A DNA stretch of 5,961 nt from an uncultured Mycoplasmatota bacterium. Lineage in GTDB: Bacteria > Bacillota_I > Bacilli_A > RF39 > UBA660. The notes under the pieces are model-generated. The model was not told the origin of the DNA and searched no databases. It saw nothing but the letters and a program-made list of their open reading frames with translations. Shown piece after piece: positions 1 to 5,961 of this stretch. Numbering within the stretch: the stretch's first letter is position 1; every line of letters starts with the position of its first letter. The translations under genes were made by a program, and so were the position numbers. The DNA lies in the NCBI GenBank assembly GCA_900553045.1, contig USBW01000049.1:1-5961 (forward strand), written 5' to 3'.

Positions 1-291
1 TATCCAAGTTTAAAATATTATGATCGCTATAGTTATGGGACTACCAATAATGATGCAGCTGCATATAAACGAGGAAAGTTAGGTGACGCAACTAAAGAAA
101 TATTAAAATCGGTGCGAGAAACAGGTGGTTGGTACAGTGATTCATCATGGTTTCTGAATTCTGATGGCCCTTGGTTCATTCGTGGAGGTCGTGCTGGTTT
201 TGGTTCCGGTGCTGGCGTGTTCGTTTTTGACCGCCATTTGGGTAGTACTTATTCGGTCTCTGGATCCCGTGTCGCTCTCGTTGCTTTTTAG
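1..291 (+). CDS. C-terminal part of a protein with a DGR-like C-type-lectin-fold variable tail (5' end outside window)
   Basis: The frame is open from base 1 to the TAG at 289-291, giving 96 residues; the start lies outside the window. The visible part reads YPSLKYYDRYSYGTTNND..., then RGKLGDATKE (about residues 25-34), GGWYSDSSWF (about 43-52), PWFIRGG (about 57-63), and the tail RAGFGSGAGVFVFDRHLG...SGSRVALVAF. The arrangement W..RGG...G..AGVF....G.RVAL resembles the end of the C-type-lectin / formylglycine-enzyme-like fold used by variable proteins of diversity-generating retroelements. From memory, similar PWF.RGG tails occur in hypothetical proteins of uncultured gut Firmicutes. A ligand-binding surface role is inferred. 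Localisation cannot be judged because the N-terminus is missing. Base composition changes sharply near residue 57, as described in the entry for 181-291. The fold assignment is moderately supported; the exact function is unknown. Confidence 0.75.
   Translation, partial: YPSLKYYDRYSYGTTNNDAAAYKRGKLGDATKEILKSVRETGGWYSDSSWFLNSDGPWFIRGGRAGFGSGAGVFVFDRHLGSTYSVSGSRVALVAF
181..291 (+). other. Adenine-depleted 3' coding segment, candidate DGR variable repeat (VR)
   Basis: The coding strand holds only 8 A in 111 bases. By contrast there are 21 A in bases 1-60, 27 in 61-120 and 11 in 121-180. Bases 187-229 (43 nt) and 265-289 (25 nt) contain no A at all, and GC rises to about 53%. Most codons end in C or T, as expected if a template carried AAC/AAT codons whose adenines were randomised. 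In known DGRs, reverse transcription of a template repeat misincorporates at adenines and the product replaces a variable repeat at the 3' end of a lectin-fold gene. The A-free end at 265-289 would sit where the initiation-of-mutagenic-homing site normally lies. No template repeat or reverse transcriptase is visible here. Part of the bias could come from the Gly/Arg/Ala-rich protein composition. Confidence 0.5.
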
Positions 292-307
292 TGTTAAGTC
301 TAATGTG

Positions 308-333
308 TAAATTAATTCGGTCTAATTAATTTA
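308..333. other. Perfect AT-only hairpin just after the upstream gene
   Basis: Bases 308-317 (TAAATTAATT) are the exact reverse complement of 324-333 (AATTAATTTA), with a 6-base loop CGGTCT at 318-323. The structure starts 16 nt after the TAG stop. It could be a weak terminator, but the stem has no G-C pairs and no T-run follows directly. It could also be an inverted repeat of the kind found just downstream of DGR variable repeats, which form a cruciform needed for target recognition. The known phage example has an 8-bp stem and a 4-base loop, so this is not an exact match. The structure is certain; its role is not. Confidence 0.6.
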
Positions 334-402
334 ACTGTGCCTATTTTCATCTTAAAACTTCAACTACTTAGTCTGTCTTTTTAAATTTTTATTTGCCTCT
401 AA

Positions 403-444
403 TTGACACTTCTTCTACTTTGTTATAAACTTAATTTATATAAT
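403..444 (+). promoter_or_regulatory. Candidate sigma-70-type promoter for the adhesin gene
   Basis: A perfect -35 hexamer TTGACA lies at 403-408. TATAAA at 424-429 follows with a short 15-base spacer, and a perfect TATAAT lies at 439-444 but 30 bases away, without a good -35 of its own. Either pairing is imperfect, so the start of transcription is uncertain. TATAAA (424-429) and TTTATA (435-440) also form a 6-bp inverted repeat with a 5-base gap, which might be an operator or chance in AT-rich DNA. The position, 33-74 bases before the GTG start, fits a promoter for the downstream gene and suggests it is transcribed separately from the upstream one. Confidence 0.4.
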
Positions 445-461
445 AGTCGTCTTTAAAATAT

Positions 462-465
462 GGAG
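462..465 (+). promoter_or_regulatory. Ribosome binding site (GGAG) for the GTG start at 477
   Basis: GGAG at 462-465 lies 11 bases before the GTG, slightly longer than the usual spacing; a second G-rich run at 469-471 is closer. A TAA stop at 474-476 directly precedes the GTG in frame, so no start further upstream is possible. The next in-frame ATG, near 741, would remove the signal peptide and the thioester cysteine. Confidence 0.6.
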
Positions 466-476
466 TGTGGGTATAA

Positions 477-557
477 GTGATCAAGAAAATTCGTGTATTT
501 GTTTTAGCTTTTTTTAGTTTTTTATGTTTCTTTTTAGTTAATAATAAAGTAGAAGCA
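477..557 (+). other. Sec signal peptide of the adhesin
   Basis: The first residues MIKKIRVFVLAFFSFLCFFL give a positively charged start (KK, R) and a long hydrophobic core, followed by VNNKVEA. Cleavage by signal peptidase I is predicted after Ala27 (VEA, small or aliphatic residues at -1 and -3), leaving VTEYYTPSY at the mature N-terminus. No YSIRK/GxxxS motif is seen. The cysteine at position 17 lies within the hydrophobic core and is not a lipobox. Confidence 0.85.
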
Positions 558-3500
558 GTTACAGAATATTATACTCCATCTTATTGTCCTGCTCTTTCAG
601 TAACTGGTATACCAGGAGTTAATACCCATATTATTCGTGTAGGTGGAGCAACTGGTAAGATAGCTTACTGTCTTGACCCGTTTGGTGATGTGCCATATTT
701 AGGCCATGAAATTTATGAAAGTGATGGTAGCATTGGAACAATGAATTCTTCTCACCGTCTAAATTATAATGGTGAACTGGATTTACCAGGTGTCAGTTTT
801 ATAATTCACTATGGAGATTCTCCTTTATATATTAATGATTATAATGGTGGCAACAGAATTATTTCTTCTAATTATCAGTGGATGCCTTATGCTTATGATT
901 ATGGAACAGGTTCTTACAGTGTTGCTACAGGTAATAATGTTTCTTATGAGGATACTAGAGGTTATGCTGTTACCCAGTATGCTATTTGGTGGTATCAAGA
1001 TTTAATGGAACCAGGAACTTGGGATGATGAACCAAGTAGTGGTGCAGCAAATTATAAAGATTTAGCTATGGATCTTAATTCTACGGTTCAGATTGATCCA
1101 CATGTAAAATATCCTGATGACCAAACGAGGACAGAGGCAATTGCTATGGCAAGAGAATCAGCAGATCTTGCATGTAGTGCTTATGCGGCAACTCATGGAA
1201 TCTACACCGTATCTTCACTTCCAAGTGAATGTCAACAAGTTTACAATAATGGACAGTCAATCAGCCCAATTTTGCATAAGGTGATCAGTGAACGAATTAG
1301 TTGGGGTGATTCTTCAGTTGATATAACTACTGGTAGTTTATCTTTCACTCACGAAGGAAATTACTTTGTTTCTAATGCTATTAATTTTACTTCTCATAAT
1401 TTAATAACCGATAACGGTGTAAGAGTTTTAAACTATAGTTCCTTACCAGATGGTACTAGAGTAATTTTAGCTGATGGAACAACTATTAATAAAAATGATT
1501 TAGCAAATAGAGCTTTAACAACAGGTTTTAAACTATCAATTCCTGATTCAGTTGAGAATACTAAAGTTACTCTTTCTTTATATGGTGATGGAAGTAATGA
1601 TAAGATTACTTTCTATTATCCAAGTGTAGAGTCAACTAGTTCTCATAAATTCCAAAGACTATTTGTAACTGATGATATTTATGTTAGTGATAGTGTCTCA
1701 GGTACTACTCCTGAAGTACCAAAGACAGCTGGGTTATTTGTTTACAAAGAAGATGCAAATGATTCTTCCATTAAACTTTCAGGTGCTGTTTTTGAACTAT
1801 ATCGTAAAGATGGTGATGATTTAACTTATATAGCTAGTGCTACAACCAATGATCGTGGTGAAGTTCAATTCTTAAATCTTGAATATGGAACTTATGTTCT
1901 TAAAGAAGTTACTGCTCCTAATGGTTATAAAATATCTGTAGCTTCACAAGAAGTGACTATTGATGCTGAAGCAGTTGCCATTGGGGCTTTAACAGTAGTA
2001 TTTAAAGATATTCCAAAGATCGGTTCAATTACAATAACTAAATTAAACTCGGTTAACAATAATAAACTAGAGGGAATTAAATTTAAACTTTATTATGATG
2101 CCGATTGTACCCGTGAGGTTACTACAGATTTCTATGGTGAGGCAATAGGAGAATTAGTTACTGATAAAAATGGAGTAATAACAATAGATAGATTAGGTTA
2201 TGGAACTTATTATTTAAAAGAAGTTGCTACTTTAGATAACTATTTATTATTAAAAGATCCAATTTCTTTAACAATTAATGAAAGCACGGAAAATGTAACC
2301 AGAACAGTTTATAACGAACCACTTGGAAGTATCATAGTTACAAAAAAAGATAGTACTCATTCTGATATTAATCTAGCAGGAGCCGAGTTCCAATTATTAG
2401 ACGCTAGCAATAACCCTGTTACAACTGATGCTAATGGTACCTCCTTAGGGACTTTAAAAACTGGTAACGATGGTAGGTTAGTGATCAACAATTTAAGATA
2501 TGGTACCTACAAGTTAAAAGAAGTTGGAGCACCTCCTAACTATTCGATCGTAACTGAAGTTACTAATGCAAGTTTAAATGGTAATAGTACTTCAGTAACC
2601 ATTAATAATAAAGCTAACGTTGGTAACTTAACAATCTATAAATACGATGATTATAGTGATAAACCTTTAGCTGATGTTACTTTTAAACTATACCGTAATA
2701 GTGCCTGTACCGATGAAGTAACAACTGATTTCTATGGTAATCCAATTGGGACTTTAACTACTAATGATGAAGGACTTATTACTATTTCTGATCTTTTATA
2801 TGGTACTTATTACTTAAAAGAAACTAGTTTTAAAGAAGGTTATAAAAAAGATGAAACTGTAAGAACAGTAGTAATAAATAGCAGTGCTACTAATGTTAGA
2901 GTAGAAGTAGCTAATACTCCAGTTGGAACAATCATTATTAATAAAACTGATAGTAGTAATAATTCTATTAAACTTTCAGGTGCCGTTTTTGAACTTTATG
3001 ATTCTTCAGGCAAGAGAGTAACTCAAAATGCTAATGGTGAAAACTTGGGTACTTTAACTACTAATTCTAGTGGATTACTGATGATCGAAAACTTAAAGTA
3101 TGGTACTTATACATTAAAAGAGACTAAAGCTCCTGATAATTACACAATTGTAAGAACAGAGACTGCTGTCAACTTAAATAAAGGAGCAGTTGAAGTTAAT
3201 ATCACTAATAAATCTAATATAGCAGGACTTACTATTCATAAATATAATAGTTTAAATAATAATGCTTTAGCTGATGTTACTTTTAAACTATATCGTGATC
3301 GTGATTGTACTGATGAAGTTACCACTGACTTTTATGGTAATCCTCTTGGGACTTTAAAAACTAATGCTTCTGGTAATATTACTGTTTCTAATCTTTTATA
3401 TGGTACTTATTACTTAAAAGAGACAACTTTCTTAGATGGCTATAAAAAAGATACTACGGTAAGAACTGTAACTATTAATGCTGATAATACTTCGGTTACT

Positions 3501-5961
3501 ATTAATGTTCCAAATGTGCCACTTGGAAGTATTACCATTAATAAAATTGATGCTAGTGCTAATAATTTACGTTTAGCTGGAGCAGTCTTTGAACTTTACG
3601 ATGAAGACGACAATCGAGTAACTACTGATGCTTATGGTACTAACTTAGGTATTTTGAAAACTAATGAAAATGGTGTTTTAACAATCAGTAATTTAGAATA
3701 TGGTACTTATAAATTAAAAGAAATTACAGCTCCTGCTAATTATTCAATTGTCAAAGAAATTACAGAAGTAACATTAAATAGTGGCAGTACTGCTGTAACT
3801 ATTACTAATAAATCTAATGTTGGAAGACTTACTATTCATAAATATAACAGTTTAAACAATAATGCTTTAGCTGATGTTGAATTCAAACTATATCGTGATC
3901 GTGATTGTACTAATGAAGTTACCACTGACTTTTATGGTAATTCTCTTGGTACTTTAAAAACTGATGCTGCTGGTAATATTACTGTTTCTAATCTTTTATA
4001 TGGTACTTATTACTTAAAAGAGACGACCTTCTTAGAGCATTATAAAAAAGATGAGACTGTAAGAGCAGTAACTATTAATGCTAGTAATACTTCTGTTACT
4101 ATTAATGTTGCTAATGTTCCACTTGGTAGTATTACTATTACTAAAGTGGATGCCGATCATAATAATTTAAAACTTCAAGGAGCCGTTTTTGAACTTTATG
4201 ATAATAATGATAGACGAATAACTACTGATGCTTATGGAACTTCTTTAGGGACTTTAAAAACTGATAGTAATGGTGTTTTAACTATCAATAACTTAGAGTA
4301 TGGGACATACAAACTAAAAGAAATAACTGCTCCAAATAATTACACAATTACTAAAACGACGACTAGTGTAACATTAAATGGTAATAGTGCTTCAGTAACA
4401 ATTGATAATCAAGCTAATGTTGGAGTCTTAACCATTTATAAATATGATCGTTATAGTAATAAGCCTTTAAAAGGAGTAGAGTTCAAACTATATCGTAATA
4501 GCGCTTGTACTGAGGAAGTAACTACTGATTTTTATGGTAATCCACTTGGTACTTTAACTACTAACGATGAGGGCCTTGTTACTGTTTCTAATCTTTTATA
4601 TGGTACCTATTACCTAAAAGAAACAAAATTTTTAGATAATTATAAAATTGATGAAAGCATCAAGACTGTTGTAATCAGTAGGACTGCTACTAATGTTAGA
4701 GTAGAAGTAGCTAATGATCCAATTGCAACTTTAACAATTTATAAATATAATGATCAAACTGAACAAGCTTTAGCAGGCATTAAGTTCAATATTTGTACTG
4801 ATGAAGATTGTAAGACTAAAGCAACCGATGCTTATGGTAAAGAATACGGAGTTTTAACTACTAATAATGAAGGTAAGATCATTTTAGAAAATTTACTTTA
4901 TAAGACTTATTACTTACAAGAGGTTGAAACTTTAGAGCATTATAAACTTGATACAACTATTAAAGATGTGGTTATTAATAAAACTTCTGTTACCATGGAA
5001 ATTGGTAACTCGCCACTTGGTAACATTAAAGTAACTAAAATAGATACCCAAAGTAAAAAACCTTTAGCGGGTGCTGTTTTTGAGCTTTATGATACTGCTA
5101 ATAAAAAAATAACTCAGGATGCCTATGGAAACTCTTTAGGTACATTAACTAGTAATGCTAATGGCGAAGTAACTATTTCTAATCTTTTATATGGTACTTA
5201 TGTTTTAAGAGAAGTTAAAAATCCTACTAATTATAAAAATGAAGTAATTGAAAAGACGATCATTATTAATGAAAGTACTTTAGATGATAATGCTATTTAT
5301 ACGGTTACTTATGAAAATGTGCCAATTGGTGACTTGCGTATTACTAAAAAAGATTCTCAAAATGGTAGTGTTTTATCAGGAGTTGTCTTTGAGCTTTTAG
5401 ATAGTGAGGGTAATCCAGCAGTTAATGCTTATGGTGAAGAAATTGGTGAACTTACTACTAACTCTTTAGGAGAAATTCTAGTTGAAGATTTAGTCCTTGG
5501 AGACTATCAATTAAAAGAGATTAAAAATCCTTTAGGATATGTAGTCATAAGTGAGATAATTACAGTTGATTTAAATAGCCCTTATCTTGCAATTGAGGTT
5601 TTGAATGTTCCAATTGAAGTTACTATTGTTAAAAAGGCTATGGACGAGGAATTTAATCATTTAGATACTATTCTAAGTGGTGCAACTATTAAAATAGTGG
5701 ATATTGCTACTGGTGAGACTATTAATGAATTTATTACTAGTGAAGAGCCAACTGTTTTAAGAATGTTGCCAGGTGAATATTATTTCTATGAGACGATTGC
5801 ACCAGCAGGTTATGCTAAAGTACCAGTGATGGTCAAAGTAAGAGTTAAAGACGATGGAACGATTGAAGTTGTCGAGGAAGAAGATAAAGTTTATTTTGAA
5901 ATCTCTGATAAGCAAGTAACGATTTATAATGAGCCAAGTAATGTTTTAATTAGTAAGTTTG
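477..5961 (+). CDS. Giant thioester-domain / Cna_B-repeat surface adhesin, 3' end outside window
   Basis: The frame is open from the GTG at 477 to the window edge, giving 1828 residues and no stop. The order is signal peptide (1-27), thioester domain (about 28-270, with Cys65 and Gln167), a beta-rich spacer (about 270-416), then Cna_B/SpaA-like domains from residue 417 on: 14 complete and the start of a 15th (SNVLISKF). This layout is known in Gram-positive adhesins. The thioester domain forms a covalent bond with a target, the Cna_B domains self-lock by Lys-Asn isopeptide bonds and make a stiff, protease-resistant stalk, and a C-terminal LPXTG-type signal attaches it to the wall by sortase. 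The anchor is expected beyond the window and is not seen. The protein is rich in Thr, Asn and Lys. All Trp codons are TGG and no in-frame TGA occurs, so the standard bacterial code fits. The adhesin class is well supported; the ligand is unknown. Confidence 0.93.
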   Translation, partial: MIKKIRVFVLAFFSFLCFFLVNNKVEAVTEYYTPSYCPALSVTGIPGVNTHIIRVGGATGKIAYCLDPFGDVPYLGHEIYESDGSIGTMNSSHRLNYNGELDLPGVSFIIHYGDSPLYINDYNGGNRIISSNYQWMPYAYDYGTGSYSVATGNNVSYEDTRGYAVTQYAIWWYQDLMEPGTWDDEPSSGAANYKDLAMDLNSTVQIDPHVKYPDDQTRTEAIAMARESADLACSAYAATHGIYTVSSLPSECQQVYNNGQSISPILHKVISERISWGDSSVDITTGSLSFTHEGNYFVSNAINFTSHNLITDNGVRVLNYSSLPDGTRVILADGTTINKNDLANRALTTGFKLSIPDSVENTKVTLSLYGDGSNDKITFYYPSVESTSSHKFQRLFVTDDIYVSDSVSGTTPEVPKTAGLFVYKEDANDSSIKLSGAVFELYRKDGDDLTYIASATTNDRGEVQFLNLEYGTYVLKEVTAPNGYKISVASQEVTIDAEAVAIGALTVVFKDIPKIGSITITKLNSVNNNKLEGIKFKLYYDADCTREVTTDFYGEAIGELVTDKNGVITIDRLGYGTYYLKEVATLDNYLLLKDPISLTINESTENVTRTVYNEPLGSIIVTKKDSTHSDINLAGAEFQLLDASNNPVTTDANGTSLGTLKTGNDGRLVINNLRYGTYKLKEVGAPPNYSIVTEVTNASLNGNSTSVTINNKANVGNLTIYKYDDYSDKPLADVTFKLYRNSACTDEVTTDFYGNPIGTLTTNDEGLITISDLLYGTYYLKETSFKEGYKKDETVRTVVINSSATNVRVEVANTPVGTIIINKTDSSNNSIKLSGAVFELYDSSGKRVTQNANGENLGTLTTNSSGLLMIENLKYGTYTLKETKAPDNYTIVRTETAVNLNKGAVEVNITNKSNIAGLTIHKYNSLNNNALADVTFKLYRDRDCTDEVTTDFYGNPLGTLKTNASGNITVSNLLYGTYYLKETTFLDGYKKDTTVRTVTINADNTSVTINVPNVPLGSITINKIDASANNLRLAGAVFELYDEDDNRVTTDAYGTNLGILKTNENGVLTISNLEYGTYKLKEITAPANYSIVKEITEVTLNSGSTAVTITNKSNVGRLTIHKYNSLNNNALADVEFKLYRDRDCTNEVTTDFYGNSLGTLKTDAAGNITVSNLLYGTYYLKETTFLEHYKKDETVRAVTINASNTSVTINVANVPLGSITITKVDADHNNLKLQGAVFELYDNNDRRITTDAYGTSLGTLKTDSNGVLTINNLEYGTYKLKEITAPNNYTITKTTTSVTLNGNSASVTIDNQANVGVLTIYKYDRYSNKPLKGVEFKLYRNSACTEEVTTDFYGNPLGTLTTNDEGLVTVSNLLYGTYYLKETKFLDNYKIDESIKTVVISRTATNVRVEVANDPIATLTIYKYNDQTEQALAGIKFNICTDEDCKTKATDAYGKEYGVLTTNNEGKIILENLLYKTYYLQEVETLEHYKLDTTIKDVVINKTSVTMEIGNSPLGNIKVTKIDTQSKKPLAGAVFELYDTANKKITQDAYGNSLGTLTSNANGEVTISNLLYGTYVLREVKNPTNYKNEVIEKTIIINESTLDDNAIYTVTYENVPIGDLRITKKDSQNGSVLSGVVFELLDSEGNPAVNAYGEEIGELTTNSLGEILVEDLVLGDYQLKEIKNPLGYVVISEIITVDLNSPYLAIEVLNVPIEVTIVKKAMDEEFNHLDTILSGATIKIVDIATGETINEFITSEEPTVLRMLPGEYYFYETIAPAGYAKVPVMVKVRVKDDGTIEVVEEEDKVYFEISDKQVTIYNEPSNVLISKF
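558..1286 (+). other. Thioester domain (TED, TQXA family) of the adhesin
   Basis: The two signature segments are present in order: AYCLDP around Cys65 (codon 669-671) and TQYAIWWY around Gln167 (codon 975-977). In known Gram-positive thioester domains the Cys and Gln side chains form an internal thioester that reacts with amines on a host protein and attaches the bacterium covalently. The Y-C-aliphatic and TQ-x-A-aliphatic-W patterns match that family, so an active thioester is predicted. Further cysteines occur at 37, 233 and 252; the 233/252 pair could form a disulfide that braces the domain. The end of the domain, near SPILHK, is approximate. Confidence 0.85.
1287..1724 (+). other. Beta-rich spacer domain between the thioester domain and the repeat array
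   Basis: Residues about 271-416 contain alternating hydrophobic/polar stretches (VDITTGSLSF, GYG-poor, FKLSIPDSVE, KVTLSLYGDG, KITFYYPSV) that suggest a beta sandwich. They lack the Lys ... YGTYxLKE ... Asn pattern of the following repeats. The stretch ends with SGTTPEVPKTA, a short Pro/Thr hinge. Comparable spacers follow thioester domains in other adhesins, where they hold the domain away from the stalk. I do not recognise a specific family. Confidence 0.5.
2019..4721 (+). repeat. 600-bp higher-order repeat (type A + type B domain pairs)
   Basis: Domains alternate strictly from D2 to D10: A (D2, D4, D6, D8, D10; 303 bp each) and B (D3, D5, D7, D9; 297 bp each), so each pair is exactly 600 bp. 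Type A carries FKLYxxxxCTxEVTTDFYGN and ends VANxP or similar. Type B carries GAVFELY, no Cys, APxNY, and ends in NKSN or NKAN. After D10 the order breaks: D11 is a shortened A-like domain (98 aa) and D12-D13 are B-like. The exact 200-residue period points to growth of the array by duplication of the pair as a unit. Confidence 0.9.
3219..4418 (+). repeat. Most recent-looking tandem duplication (D6-D7 and D8-D9)
   Basis: Positions 3219-3818 and 3819-4418 align without gaps. Hand count gives about 33 mismatches in 303 for D6/D8 (about 89% identity) and about 79 in 297 for D7/D9 (about 73%). Bases 3370-3424 are identical to 3970-4024 (55 bp). The A halves are thus much more alike than the B halves, which a single duplication followed by even divergence would not give. 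Confidence 0.8.

Larger units (their letters stand above)
1725..5961 (+). repeat. Array of 14 complete Cna_B / SpaA-like isopeptide domains plus start of a 15th
   Basis: Domain borders by hand alignment: D1 1725-2018, D2 2019-2321, D3 2322-2618, D4 2619-2921, D5 2922-3218, D6 3219-3521, D7 3522-3818, D8 3819-4121, D9 4122-4418, D10 4419-4721, D11 4722-5015, D12 5016-5324, D13 5325-5612, D14 5613-5936, D15 from 5937. Each complete domain has a first-strand Lys (TITK, TIYK, TIHK), a GAVFELY/FKLY strand, YGTYxLKE with the catalytic Glu, often APxNY or APxGY, and a final-strand Asn before xP or KxN. Examples are Lys722/Glu782/Asn813 in D4 and Lys424/Glu477/Asp511 in D1. D1 is the only one with Asp as the acceptor. 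All 14 therefore look competent for a Lys-Asn/Asp isopeptide bond. D12-D14 are more diverged, and D14 (IAPAGY, no YGTY) is the most distant. Confidence 0.9.

Noticed and set aside
334..402. Rho-independent terminator or small RNA gene in the spacer
   Set aside because: The stretch is T-rich with several short T-runs, but I found no GC-rich stem before them and no RNA family signature.
292..476. DGR template repeat in the spacer
   Set aside because: No stretch aligns with 181-291 apart from the single 9-base match, and there is no reverse transcriptase in the window.
501..539. Possible lipoprotein signal because of Cys17 in the hydrophobic leader
   Set aside because: The Cys sits inside the hydrophobic core (FLCFFL), not after a lipobox at its end, and a normal VEA cleavage site follows.
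811..1005. A 64-codon + strand ORF starting MEILLYILMI
   Set aside because: It lies in another frame inside the thioester domain of the large adhesin; the hydrophobic content comes from the AT-rich out-of-frame reading, and there is no separate ribosome binding site of note.
2342..2348. A7 run as a programmed frameshift site
   Set aside because: It encodes the conserved Lys-Lys of the first strand of D3 (VTKKD), the frame continues unchanged, and no downstream structure or alternative product is evident.
1725..5961. CRISPR-like or non-coding tandem repeat
   Set aside because: The repeats are about 300 bp with in-frame divergence at the protein level and continuous coding; they are protein domains.

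Overview
The window comes from a low-GC, AT-rich Gram-positive-type bacterium, probably an uncultured gut Bacilli/Clostridia-like lineage. The evidence is an AT-rich coding style, a Shine-Dalgarno GGAG before a GTG start, a Gram-positive thioester/Cna_B surface adhesin, and tryptophan encoded only by TGG with no in-frame TGA. The exact taxon is inference. All coding sequence recognised is on the + strand, and both genes are cut by the window edges.

Region 1 (1-291) is the C-terminal 96 codons of a protein whose tail looks like the C-type-lectin-fold variable domain of proteins diversified by diversity-generating retroelements (DGRs). The tail has an RGG...AGVF...G.RVAL pattern, and its last ~110 bases are almost stripped of adenine on the coding strand (8 A in 111, including a 43-base run with no A), while the preceding sequence is 35-45% A. 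Adenine-directed mutagenesis would leave this kind of mark. No reverse transcriptase or template repeat lies in the window, so this is a candidate only. A perfect 10-bp AT-only hairpin lies 16 nt after the stop codon.

Region 2 (292-476) is a 185-bp intergenic spacer with the hairpin, promoter-like elements and a ribosome binding site.

Region 3 (477-5961, running off the right edge) is one giant cell-surface adhesin of at least 1828 residues. It has a Sec signal peptide, an N-terminal thioester domain (Cys65 and the TQYA Gln167), a middle beta-rich spacer, and then 14 complete Cna_B/SpaA-like isopeptide domains plus the start of a fifteenth. Every complete domain keeps a Lys/Glu/Asn(Asp) triad. 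The domains alternate between two types, A (~101 aa, one Cys) and B (~99 aa, no Cys), so the array has an exact 600-bp (200-aa) higher-order period, with one cysteine every 200 residues.

The thioester domain would form a covalent bond to a host or surface target, and the isopeptide-locked stalk would project it from the cell. The C-terminal wall anchor lies outside the window. Together with the upstream lectin-like variable protein, the window looks like a surface-interaction locus, but the two genes appear to be separate transcription units and a joint function is not shown.
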